The notes below the pieces were generated by a model, which saw nothing but the letters and a program-made list of their open reading frames with translations, was not told where the DNA came from and did no database searches. This document shows positions 34,397 to 42,540 of a stretch of DNA of 64,000 bases, piece by piece. The DNA comes from Leptospira bandrabouensis. GTDB lineage: Bacteria > Spirochaetota > Leptospiria > Leptospirales > Leptospiraceae. Position 1 is the first letter of the stretch. Every line of letters starts with the position of its first letter. The position numbers were made by a program, and so were the translations under genes. The stretch covers positions 1,560,001-1,624,000 of the forward strand of contig NZ_RQHT01000014.1 in NCBI RefSeq assembly GCF_004770905.1. The letters run 5' to 3'.

Positions 34397-34654
34397 ATGT
34401 ATCAAATCAGTGAAGTCTTAAATCTTATTTTTGATAGCGTAGGTTTACTAATCACGTTACGATTACTTACTGCTGGCTTAATCCCTAAATTTCATTTTTT
34501 GATCCTAGGTTTTTTATGTATTTGGCTAAGTAATATTTTTACAGTGGTTGAGGGTTTTTGGTTTCACGATTTTTTTAATCTTCTCGAACATTCCTTTTAT
34601 TTTTTAGCTTCCATCCTTTTTTTGGTAAGTTTAAAAAAAGAAATATTGGTTTAG
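34397..34654 (+). CDS. Small three-helix membrane protein, partner of the adjacent kinase
   Basis: 85 residues with about three transmembrane helices, ending in HDFFNLLEHSFYFLASILFLVSLKKE. This end resembles the last membrane segment of the neighbouring kinase (EGFFKDLYAMFFLIFLYVHSLKKE), so it looks like a detached paralogue of that sensor region. The kinase gene starts ten bases after its stop. The two probably form one sensory unit. Confidence 0.65.
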   Translation: MYQISEVLNLIFDSVGLLITLRLLTAGLIPKFHFLILGFLCIWLSNIFTVVEGFWFHDFFNLLEHSFYFLASILFLVSLKKEILV

Positions 34655-34664
34655 GGCCGTTGAA

Positions 34665-35609
34665 ATGAATACTATAACTCTACTAAATCTTTCTTCTTTA
34701 TTCGTATATCTAATCGCTATCTATATTATTATTAGAAAACTAATCGAGCGGCCAAGTTACAGAGGGGAAGGTGCGTTTGTTTTGATTCTTGCGATTATTC
34801 CGTGTTACGTGAGTGTGTCGAATGTTTTCGAACATGGATATTCGATCGACTATTTTGATGACTATGAAGGTTTTTTTAAAGATCTTTACGCTATGTTTTT
34901 CTTGATCTTTTTGTATGTGCATTCATTGAAAAAGGAACAAACTCAGAGAACCGAACATGAGAGACAAATTAAGTCTGATTTAAAATTAAAATCAAAGTTA
35001 CTGACAGAAATTCATCACCGAGTCAACAATAATTTACAAATTATTTCTGGACTTCTCGCTATGCAGGTAGAGTCAGAAAATGATATTAAATTAACCACTT
35101 CGCTAGGATTGATACAGAATAGAATTATGGCGATTGCATCTGTTCATAAAATCATTTATGGATCCCCAAATCTACTTTATGTAGACTTAAATCTTATATT
35201 CAATTCGATATTGGGAAATTTAAAAGTAACTTATATAAACGAAAAAAACAATATCGAATTACATGAATTGATTGAAGAAGGGCTGGAGATGGACTTAGAT
35301 CGAGCCATCCCTATGGGACTTATATTGAATGAATTGGTCTCTAATTCTTTTCGGCATGCTTTTATGAATCGTAATCGTGGTAAAATTGAGGTTAGTTTGG
35401 GTAAAATCGAGGATCAGTTTATCCTTGTGGTGAGTGATGATGGCCTTGGTATAGATAGTGCCGTGATGGATGGCAAAGGGATGGGCTTAACTCTTGTTAA
35501 GAATTTAGTGAAACAGTTACGTGGAACCATTAAAATAGAGAAAGAGAGTGGATTGGCAATCGAAATCAGATTCCCCATTTTAAATCAAAATCCAATACGC
35601 ATTGAATGA
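34665..35609 (+). CDS. HisKA_2-type membrane sensor histidine kinase
   Basis: 314 residues: three membrane helices (about 6-24, 36-53, 72-88), a short linker, then HisKA_2 with EIHHRVNNNLQIISGLL (phospho-acceptor His about 117-118) and HATPase_c with MGLILNELVSNSFRHAF, SDDGLGI and GMGLTLV. This family usually signals to soluble response regulators, none of which is encoded next door. The upstream small membrane protein shares similarity with its third helix. The gene ends inside a strong inverted repeat. Confidence 0.9.
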   Translation: MNTITLLNLSSLFVYLIAIYIIIRKLIERPSYRGEGAFVLILAIIPCYVSVSNVFEHGYSIDYFDDYEGFFKDLYAMFFLIFLYVHSLKKEQTQRTEHERQIKSDLKLKSKLLTEIHHRVNNNLQIISGLLAMQVESENDIKLTTSLGLIQNRIMAIASVHKIIYGSPNLLYVDLNLIFNSILGNLKVTYINEKNNIELHELIEEGLEMDLDRAIPMGLILNELVSNSFRHAFMNRNRGKIEVSLGKIEDQFILVVSDDGLGIDSAVMDGKGMGLTLVKNLVKQLRGTIKIEKESGLAIEIRFPILNQNPIRIE

Positions 35610-35623
35610 ATTGGATTTTGATT
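35583..35623. terminator. Bidirectional terminator hairpin
   Basis: A 14-base perfect stem (AATCAAAATCCAAT/ATTGGATTTTGATT) spans the last codons of the kinase gene and lies 9 bases before the end of the convergent lipoprotein gene at 35633. Confidence 0.75.
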
Positions 35624-35632
35624 AGAATATAG

Positions 35633-36832
35633 TTAAGGGACTATTACTTTTGTTGTCAAATATGAATCTTTAAATCCTCCTGGTCCCTCTCGGACAAGAT
35701 AGGATGACAAAACCACGCATGCATTGTTATAAGAAGTAACATCAAATGTGCTTAGGTTTGTTTGGTAGGCACCTATGCCGATAGGAGAAAAATGTTCAAT
35801 ATACTCAAGTCCTACTGGCCCGCTACCACCGCTTACTGTGGAGCTAGAAGAGTCTAAATATAAATACTCTTCGGTGGAAGTATCTACAGATGTTTTTGCA
35901 ATATATTCCATTTGATTTCCTACTAAATTGACAACTAAACAATGTGTCGCACAGTTTCCGATAGTTGTAGGAGCTGTCAAACTACCGGCACAAGGTGATG
36001 GGGGAGGTGGTGGCGGAACAGTATCAATGCTTCGATTTCCTTTTGCGTCATTGGTAGAGCCCACTACAATGATTTTATATGGTGCATATAACTCACCTGA
36101 ACTAAAGAAAAAATACCCGGCATATTTATCATACGAGCTAACCTTTATATAATTTATCACATTAAAATTATCTGCAGCCAGGCTAATTATATTGGGTCTA
36201 CCCAAATAAGCATCTAATCGTTTGAAAGCAGATAGGTCGGAATCTGCTTGAAATTTGACACGGATGATTTGGTATTCTGTTGGTATTCCGCCGCTATATG
36301 AGATAGAGCGCTCCGTTTCATAACTTACATTTGGTAAGGTTATGGAATTTGGTGGGATAGTTGGAGCGTTAGGTGGAGTGGATGTAATTTCTCGAATAGA
36401 AATAATTTTCCCTTCCTTTTTTAAAGTCAGGTAGAATTTGAATTTTTTTGTGTAATCAGAATAAGAAAATACAATTGAGTTGTTATTGAATGAATCCTCT
36501 ATTTGTGTGATCTGACCTGTAATCATTCCTGTTTTCGAATTGTAGGAGATTTCATTAGGATTTCCCATATATCCTACTATTGATTCTGAATCTTCTTTCG
36601 TAGTTTTTAATTTATATTCTATCACTATGTCTTGGAATTGTAAGTTTCCATCTTTTCTGTAATAAGTAGTAGATTGCACTGATTGGAATTTATCTTCAAG
36701 AGTTGGTTCGGCAGTAGCTCCAGATAAACTCAAAAGAGAGAGGACGGAAATATTGTTTTTAGTAGACTGGCCGTTACACGAAATTTGGAGGAGTGAAAAA
36801 ATTGAAATCAAAAACAAATTAAATAAAAACAT
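35633..36832 (-). CDS. Putative lipoprotein with proline-rich linker
   Basis: 399 residues with a lipobox SLLQISC (Cys about 19). The mature protein has two beta-rich domains of similar type (about 45-160 and 165-275; compare IVIEYKLKTTKEDSES with IIRVKFQADSDLSAFK, and YMGNPNEISYN with YLGRPNIISLA), a TVPPPPPPSP linker, and a Cys-rich C-terminal domain (GNCATHCLVV). The internal duplication is visible by eye. I do not recognise the family; a surface or periplasmic binding role is possible. Confidence 0.75.
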   Translation of the reverse strand: MFLFNLFLISIFSLLQISCNGQSTKNNISVLSLLSLSGATAEPTLEDKFQSVQSTTYYRKDGNLQFQDIVIEYKLKTTKEDSESIVGYMGNPNEISYNSKTGMITGQITQIEDSFNNNSIVFSYSDYTKKFKFYLTLKKEGKIISIREITSTPPNAPTIPPNSITLPNVSYETERSISYSGGIPTEYQIIRVKFQADSDLSAFKRLDAYLGRPNIISLAADNFNVINYIKVSSYDKYAGYFFFSSGELYAPYKIIVVGSTNDAKGNRSIDTVPPPPPPSPCAGSLTAPTTIGNCATHCLVVNLVGNQMEYIAKTSVDTSTEEYLYLDSSSSTVSGGSGPVGLEYIEHFSPIGIGAYQTNLSTFDVTSYNNACVVLSSYLVREGPGGFKDSYLTTKVIVP

Positions 36833-37029
36833 TCAATCTTATTAACAATTGGAGGAAAAAGTTTATTCACAATTAGTAATAATTCGTGTTTAAAAAATTA
36901 TTTTTTTAATAAGAACATTAGAATATAAAAAATAATCTCTATATAATAGAATTAATGATTAGGTTAGAATGAATCATGGATACCACTACAAGAAAACTTC
37001 AACTTCCGTGGCAAGACAGTATTTTCATT

Positions 37030-37620
37030 TTATAAATTTAGGATTTCGCCTAAGTTCATCAGGCAATGCGTAGCGTATTCTTGGAAAGGAAATTTGCCTT
37101 CTGGGTCTATGTATATGGTTTCCACACCGGCAGCCTTACCCGCACTTAAATCAAAAAGATAATCTCCGATCATAACCGTTTCTTTTGGGTTCGCTTGCCA
37201 AAGATCCATTAACCGAAAAATCCCTTCTGGGTTGGGTTTCGGTAAGGCACGTTCTCTACAAAAAATAAAATCCGGTTGGAAAAAATGAATTAAACCTGCA
37301 GCCTTTAAAGTTTCGATCGAATTTGAAAAACTATTTCTTGTTAGTATACCTACGTTTTTTGTTTTTGCGTTGAGTTCTCTTAATAAATCGGTACTTCCAG
37401 GGGAAGGGATGGATAACTTCGCAATTTTTAGTTCAATGGAATTCAAGAGGACGTGTTTCTTTTTTGCCTCTTCTGTCGGAAGTTTAGATAATGAAGTGAG
37501 TATATCTGTATCTAAAGGAATTTCTAGTTCCCGTTTGATGGCGTCAAAATCATGTTTGGCGATTGTTAAAGTGCCATCCATATCAAAAATCCAATTCTTT
37601 TTCTGTTGTAATAGTCGCAT
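37030..37620 (-). CDS. HAD-superfamily hydrolase (phosphatase)
   Basis: 196 residues with the HAD motifs in order: motif I IFDMDGTLT (nucleophile and acid Asp), motif II ILTRNS, motif III Lys in LPKPNPEG, and motif IV MIGDYLFDLSAG. The subgroup is phosphoglycolate phosphatase/beta-phosphoglucomutase-like, a cytoplasmic phosphatase of unknown substrate. It stands alone. Confidence 0.93.
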   Translation of the reverse strand: MRLLQQKKNWIFDMDGTLTIAKHDFDAIKRELEIPLDTDILTSLSKLPTEEAKKKHVLLNSIELKIAKLSIPSPGSTDLLRELNAKTKNVGILTRNSFSNSIETLKAAGLIHFFQPDFIFCRERALPKPNPEGIFRLMDLWQANPKETVMIGDYLFDLSAGKAAGVETIYIDPEGKFPFQEYATHCLMNLGEILNL

Positions 37621-38044
37621 TGTGGTTTCTTTAGAGGTCGGCTTTTGAGTTTATATTTCGGAAAGAGTTTTTTTCATTCATTGGAAGACTGATAAAAAAT
37701 GGCTTCGGAACCAAAGACAAAATTCGTTTTTGTAGGAAATATTCATGAATTTCATGTAAGGATAAAGAATCGATCCATTGTGACAAATTTGTTTTTGAAT
37801 AAATTGTACATAAAGGTTCTAGAGTATTCATTTGGGTATATAAAATGCCAGAGACTTTTTTTGGTTGTGACTTATCTGTTTCTAAAAGTATTTGAATCGT
37901 TTTTTTCTATACAAAAGACAAATCATTATTTGCTGATTAGTAAAAGAGAAAAAGACTCAGAATCATTTTGGTGCCGGTGGACCCACCTTGGAGTTTTACC
38001 AGTTGAGAATTGCCAAAATACAGTAGACATTCGTCTAAATTTCC
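37621..38044. other. Intergenic region, about 420 bp
   Basis: AT-rich; open frames on both strands (for example 37699-38151 plus and 37631-37831 minus) have no ribosome binding site and no recognisable protein. No structured repeat was seen except a weak G/C-rich stretch near 37970-37985. It should hold the promoters of the HAD and DoxX-like genes. Confidence 0.5.
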
Positions 38045-38476
38045 ATGAAACAAACAAACACTCCCGAAAGAACTGTATTCCAAACGGTACTTCGTATTTT
38101 ACTTGGTGCTTTTTTGGCTTTCGCTGGAACAGGTCACCTAACATGGCATAGAACTGAATTCTTAGCTCAAGTTCCAACTTGGTTACCTATCAATGCTGAT
38201 TTAGTCGTCTTACTCTCAGGAGTGGTGGAAATTAGTTTAGGTTTGTCGTTGATTTTTCTTCGCAGCAAACAAGTGCAAGTTGGTTGGATTGTTGCTTTGT
38301 TTTTTGTTTTGATTTTTCCTGGAAATATATCTCAATATATGAACGGAATAAGTGCTTTTGGTTTAGATACTGATAGAGCTCGGCTCATCCGATTGTTCTT
38401 TCAGCCATTACTCGTCCTCTGGGCCATTTGGAGTTGTGGTTCTTGGTCCGCTTTTAAATTGAATCGAAAATCCTAA
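38045..38476 (+). CDS. DoxX-like membrane protein
   Basis: 143 residues with four transmembrane helices. The first helix and following loop (VLRILLGAFLAFAGTGHLTWHR) and the LSGVVEISLGLSLIFL segment fit the DoxX/MauE-like family of small membrane proteins, some of which take part in quinone or thiol redox. No clear ribosome binding site precedes ATG 38045. Confidence 0.8.
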   Translation: MKQTNTPERTVFQTVLRILLGAFLAFAGTGHLTWHRTEFLAQVPTWLPINADLVVLLSGVVEISLGLSLIFLRSKQVQVGWIVALFFVLIFPGNISQYMNGISAFGLDTDRARLIRLFFQPLLVLWAIWSCGSWSAFKLNRKS

Positions 38477-38542
38477 AGATTTACGATCTAAAGAAGTTAG
38501 CGGAAAGCTAAAACAATGTAGGCCCAGGATTAATTCCTTAGA

Positions 38543-38953
38543 TTAAAAATATTTTTTATGTTCAATGATGAGGCATCGGTTGGAAACAACTCGAATGCCT
38601 GCCTCTTCAGCTTTTTTTTCAGCTTCTGGATGAGAAATACCCAATTGTAACCAGACGACTTCTGTCCCACCTAATTCTAAAATCTCATCGATCACTTCCG
38701 GAATTTTATCCGAGCTACGAAAAACATCAATGAACTTTCGATCTTGCTTTGGTATCTCTTTTAGGTTTTTATAAATAGCGAAACCACCTACGTTGTGTTC
38801 TTTGGGATAGGTTCCAACCACTTCCCATCCTTTGTCCCGAATGTAGACAGGTACATAATGACTAGGTTTGGATGGATCATTGCTAAGTCCGTATACACTT
38901 ATTTTCTTATAGGTTTCCAGGAGGGATTTGATTTCGGCATCAGCTACATTCAT
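38543..38953 (-). CDS. CoA-binding domain protein (YccU-like)
   Basis: 136 residues forming one Rossmann-like CoA-binding domain: ISVYGLSNDPSKPSHYVPVYIRDKGW, then VIDVFR-like FIDVFRSSDKIPEVIDEIL, VVWLQLGISHPEA and the final NRCLIIEH. This is the family's usual length. Function beyond CoA binding is not established. ATG 38953 follows the end of the DUF1554 pseudogene on the same strand. Confidence 0.92.
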   Translation of the reverse strand: MNVADAEIKSLLETYKKISVYGLSNDPSKPSHYVPVYIRDKGWEVVGTYPKEHNVGGFAIYKNLKEIPKQDRKFIDVFRSSDKIPEVIDEILELGGTEVVWLQLGISHPEAEKKAEEAGIRVVSNRCLIIEHKKYF

Positions 38954-38996
38954 AACGTTAGTATAAAGGATTGATCGGGAATTGCAAGTCTGGAAA

Positions 38997-39847
38997 TTAC
39001 TGTTCTACACAGATCAATTGTTGGTTACTTGCGTTACATAGATCAGCAGACCAACCAGCAGTAATATCAGCAATGGCTGTTGAATTTCCTTGGCCCATGA
39101 CTCCAGAAAAAGAACCAGTATTATTTCTCCATAAATCACAAGTATTACTTGTATTTGTTGTCCAGTTAGAGTTCAATCCTGTCCAATACTTTGAGTTAGC
39201 CGAAAATCTTCGTGATAAAGTAGAAGTAAACAAACCCGCCGAATTTGTCGTACCAATTACGCCTTCTGATTGACGATAGGTTCTATTCGGTGCAAAGACC
39301 CAATCAATTTGTCCATCGCCAATTTGCACTGATAGACGCTCTCCTTGTTACTCCATCGACTACCATAGCTTTATAAATGCCAGTTCCAGGATAATTCCCT
39401 TCGGAAGAACATAAAGTATCAAAATTTTTGGCACTACCTGGGTTAGGGGGATAGCCTGAATTCGAAAGATAGATGTTACATGGATCTCATGTAGGTGCGC
39501 ACGTAACTGAAACAGAATTTATATCAGAATTTTTAACTATACCTTCTTCGTTTGTAATATTACAAAACAAACCCGTAGGTAGGTAGGTTGGATACTTTTA
39601 CGATCTAGGTGGATCCGCTAGTAATTATGTTCGCAAAGGATAAACTTGTTTTACCGCTTTCAACTGACAAAGATACGATTTCATTGAGTGAGAGTTTTAG
39701 TCCTGAGCTATTTAAACCTGAAACAGAACCAGATACTAAGTAAGGTAATATCGTTGGTATGTAGTCTTTATCGCAGACTGGGGAACTATCCTTAGTTAGA
39801 ATTTTTGAAACTTGAACTTCTTTAAAAAAAATGAATATATTTAGCAA
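38997..39847 (-). pseudogene. Decayed DUF1554 lipoprotein gene (frameshifts and stop)
   Basis: Three minus-strand pieces in different frames together make a DUF1554 protein. Piece 1 (39847-39605) carries the repeat-like VSGSVSGLNSSGLKLSLNE. Piece 2 (about 39600-39335) carries FCNITNEEG, an in-frame TGA near 39490, and GIYKAMVVDGVTRRAS. Piece 3 (39329-38997) carries DWVFAPNRTYRQ, YWTGLNSNW and the final LICVEQ. The lipoprotein signal is missing. DUF1554 proteins are exported leptospiral proteins; this copy cannot yield an intact product. Confidence 0.85.
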
Positions 39848-39960
39848 CCTTTGTCTCTTTGGATTTATCGTGGGACCTTAAATGGATTGTTTTTTGATTG
39901 TCAATAAATTGCAATGGTTTAATATCTTGAATTTTCTATTTAAAGGATTAAATAATACCT

Positions 39961-41109
39961 ATGCGGCGGATTGACTTTTTAAAAAAACTTTCTTTTACTG
40001 CCTTACTTGTCGCGGGAATCCGTAATGAGGTTGGGGCAGAGTCCGCATCCGTCGTTAAGGATTCATCCACAAATAGTTTAGACGTTCTTCCCACTTATTC
40101 TATGTATGATGCAGAAGAGGTTACCTCCTCTCTCATTGTCAAAATTTTTAAAACTGGGATGGATTTAGATTTTTTTTTGGCGATATTTGCTACGGAATTA
40201 CAAAGTCTTTATCCATTTGTAGAAAACTCAAAAGTTACAAGTTATCATTCATTGTATTTTACATCTATCCGTTGTGAGGTTGTTTGTCATCTTACAATGA
40301 TACTAATGAGAGTATGGCAGAACTTGTGTCTTAGTTATGGTTTGGAGGGTTACGATAAAAAGGAATTGGAATCTGATTCAGTCCAAATTCAAAATGGAAT
40401 TCTCGAATTTGGAAAAAAGTTCAAAGTAGGTGATATAGACCACTTTATAAAGGACGGTGGTGATACAGGAGAGATACAGTCAACCTGGACATGTTTAGTT
40501 TCTTGGTTTGGATCTCAAAAAAATGAATCAATCATAAGTTATCCTCTAATTTTAAATGTAACAGAAAAATGGAGTGAAGTCGAAGGTTCAGTTGGAACTC
40601 CTAGATACAACGAATCGTTTGTATCAGAAATTTTAGCTTTTACAAACATGTTTTTATTTCAATTGGATTCAATAAAAGCAAGATGGCACCAATATGCAGT
40701 TCGGTATTATTATTTGAATTTTGCACAAACTAAATTTGAGAACCATCAAAGAGAATTCCAAAAATCAAAAAAAATGATTAAAACGGATGCTGTTTTTTTG
40801 AATGGTTCTCTTTCTTTAGAGTCTGCCATAAGAACTATAAAAGATAGAGCATTTCAGATGCAAAGTGGAGTGTATCATGATTTGGACAGACAAAACCAAC
40901 AAATGGTAGTATCAACACTTGTTCAGGTAATCGAACAGATTTCAAGTGCCACTCGAGGAGAAAAGGATATTTGTAAAAGATTAAAGTTGTCAGATCACTA
41001 TGGTGGTATCATCACCGTTTCCACTGCTGCTATGGCGACTTATTCTCTTTCCGTATTAGAGGATGCACTTGCCATTTTACAAATAGAACGTAAGTTACAC
41101 TTTCCTTAA
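39961..41109 (+). CDS. Exported protein with flagellin D1-like C-terminal segment (cassette gene 1)
   Basis: 382 residues. It begins with a signal-like segment (MRRIDFLKKLSFTALLVAGI). Residues about 30-283 are helical and unrecognised. Residues 284-380 resemble leptospiral FlaB: IRTIKDRAFQMQSGVYHDLDR matches the flagellin pattern I.RIR.LA.Q...G.Y...DRQ, VVSTLVQVIEQISS matches the LVDEVDRIAS helix, and VSTAAMATYSLSVLEDALAI matches the late-D1 helix with STP.KA......D..L. The gene is seven bases upstream of a second flagellin-like gene. I infer an exported filament-associated or adaptor protein. Confidence 0.75.
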   Translation: MRRIDFLKKLSFTALLVAGIRNEVGAESASVVKDSSTNSLDVLPTYSMYDAEEVTSSLIVKIFKTGMDLDFFLAIFATELQSLYPFVENSKVTSYHSLYFTSIRCEVVCHLTMILMRVWQNLCLSYGLEGYDKKELESDSVQIQNGILEFGKKFKVGDIDHFIKDGGDTGEIQSTWTCLVSWFGSQKNESIISYPLILNVTEKWSEVEGSVGTPRYNESFVSEILAFTNMFLFQLDSIKARWHQYAVRYYYLNFAQTKFENHQREFQKSKKMIKTDAVFLNGSLSLESAIRTIKDRAFQMQSGVYHDLDRQNQQMVVSTLVQVIEQISSATRGEKDICKRLKLSDHYGGIITVSTAAMATYSLSVLEDALAILQIERKLHFP

Positions 41110-41116
41110 ATTATTT

Positions 41117-41842
41117 ATGAAGCTAATATATAACCTTGTATTGTCTTTAAGTTCATTTAGAGAGTTAATTATCTATAAACAAATTCTAAAGGCTCAAAGA
41201 AAATTTTCCCGTTTTGATAGTGGCCTTTTCGATTCAAAATCTGAATATAATAGTATCCTTCGAACCGATACAAATCCGAGTTCTGCTTTAAGAATAAAGG
41301 TAGTCAGGAGGTCTCCTGAAGCTATTGAATCCAGATTAAAGTTTATGGCTGCCACTGCGAAGTCGTTGGAAAGATTATATCAGACACAGAAAGCAAAAAC
41401 AACTTTTGAAAAACAGAACTTGCTCATCAAAAAAACTTTAATCTATTTGGATACCTTACTTGCGATAACCTTTCGATTATCAGCCATCTTACAGTTGGAT
41501 GTGCCAAAAAAATCAAATAATATCGATCTCCAAAATGAAGTTGAGTTATTAATTGATGAAGTGAATCGAATTGCTTCGACTGCAAAGTTTAATCGTATGA
41601 AATTGTTTGAGGGAGATTTTGCTAAATCTTCAAGAATAGCTTCTATGTGGTTTATCAATGAAAAAAATGGTGAACTTTTTAGAATGTATATTTCTACTAT
41701 GACTTCCTTTTCGTTAGGATTAACTTCATTGAATGGAATGCATTTGACTTTTTCTAACCCCATTCAGGCCCAAAAAAAAATCGATGCAGCAATTAATCGT
41801 ATTAACGAAGAACGAAAACGGATTCAATCTGTTCTTGATTGA
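41117..41842 (+). CDS. Divergent flagellin-like protein lacking the C-terminal D0 helix (cassette gene 2)
   Basis: 241 residues with no signal peptide. Residues 138-236 match FlaB core flagellins closely by eye: EVELLIDEVNRIASTAKFNR, MKLFEGDFA, ASMWF (175-179), YISTMTSFSLGL, and a final helix AQKKIDAAINRINEERKRI. The N-terminal part (1-130) is helical but has lost the NHN/SSG.RIN-type flagellin signature, and the protein ends about 85 residues before a normal flagellin, without the terminal polymerisation helix. It probably cannot build a filament alone. Paired with the gene seven bases upstream. Confidence 0.82.
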   Translation: MKLIYNLVLSLSSFRELIIYKQILKAQRKFSRFDSGLFDSKSEYNSILRTDTNPSSALRIKVVRRSPEAIESRLKFMAATAKSLERLYQTQKAKTTFEKQNLLIKKTLIYLDTLLAITFRLSAILQLDVPKKSNNIDLQNEVELLIDEVNRIASTAKFNRMKLFEGDFAKSSRIASMWFINEKNGELFRMYISTMTSFSLGLTSLNGMHLTFSNPIQAQKKIDAAINRINEERKRIQSVLD

Positions 41843-41926
41843 AGTTTGAAAATTGAACTCTGAATTTGTAAATTTATTTCGTCCTAATGGTGATAAGGAA
41901 AAGTAGGTTTAGGTTACAGTTTATAC

Positions 41927-42472
41927 ATGAATACTCTTGAAACAAAATTTTATGAAATGCGCGCTAAAAAGAACAATTCTACAGAGGATTCTTTTGCGTT
42001 ATTTGATGCTTTGGAGACAGTTACAATCGAAGATATGATGGGAATGTGGCATGGCTCTGGATTTCATACAGGACATACTATGGATGGAGCATTAGAAACA
42101 TTTAATTGGTATGGAAAAAAATTTGAGGATGCAGATAACGTTCATCCATTGGTTTTTAAATCCTTTGGCAAAACCTTATTTAAAGTAAATCCTTCTTTAA
42201 TGCCTGTTCGGTTGGCGACGCTAATTCCTTCTACGAGTTTATGGCCCTTAAAATATTTGTTTTTATTGGTTCGTTTTTTGTTTCAAACATCTAAATCGAA
42301 GGCTCGTGTGCGTCGTATAGAGTTTCGTGGTCAGCTTACCGCTGCGATGATTTATGATAATCTTCCTATTCATGATGTATTTAAAAAGGTAAATCAAAAT
42401 ACTTTGTTTGGATGTATGGATTATAAAGGAATGAAACAACCTTTCTTTTTTGTTTTAGAGAGGGATAAATAA
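41927..42472 (+). CDS. DUF4334 (GXWXG) domain protein
   Basis: 181 residues. The N-terminal GXWXG motif appears as MGMWHGSGFHTGHTMDG with NWYGKKFEDADNVHPLVF; the C-terminal DUF4334 part carries RVRRIEFRGQLTAAMIYDNLPIHDVFKKVN and GCMDYKGMKQPFFFVLER. This is a lipocalin-like fold linked to fatty acid or hydrophobic ligand binding in related proteins; the role here is not known. A bidirectional hairpin follows. Confidence 0.9.
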   Translation: MNTLETKFYEMRAKKNNSTEDSFALFDALETVTIEDMMGMWHGSGFHTGHTMDGALETFNWYGKKFEDADNVHPLVFKSFGKTLFKVNPSLMPVRLATLIPSTSLWPLKYLFLLVRFLFQTSKSKARVRRIEFRGQLTAAMIYDNLPIHDVFKKVNQNTLFGCMDYKGMKQPFFFVLERDK

Positions 42473-42482
42473 CGGAAACTTG

Positions 42483-42522
42483 GATCATTGTTAGTATTTT
42501 ATTAAATACACCAACAATGATC
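42483..42522. terminator. Bidirectional terminator hairpin
   Basis: Stem GATCATTGTT (42483-42492)/AACAATGATC (42513-42522) with an inner TATTT/AAATA stem, between the convergent DUF4334 and chemotaxis receptor genes. Confidence 0.8.
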
Positions 42523-42540
42523 TAAAGAATCATTCCTTTA

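Noticed and set aside
37699..38151. 150-codon plus-strand frame before the DoxX-like gene
   Set aside because: Overlaps the start of the DoxX-like gene in another frame, has no ribosome binding site and no recognisable protein pattern.
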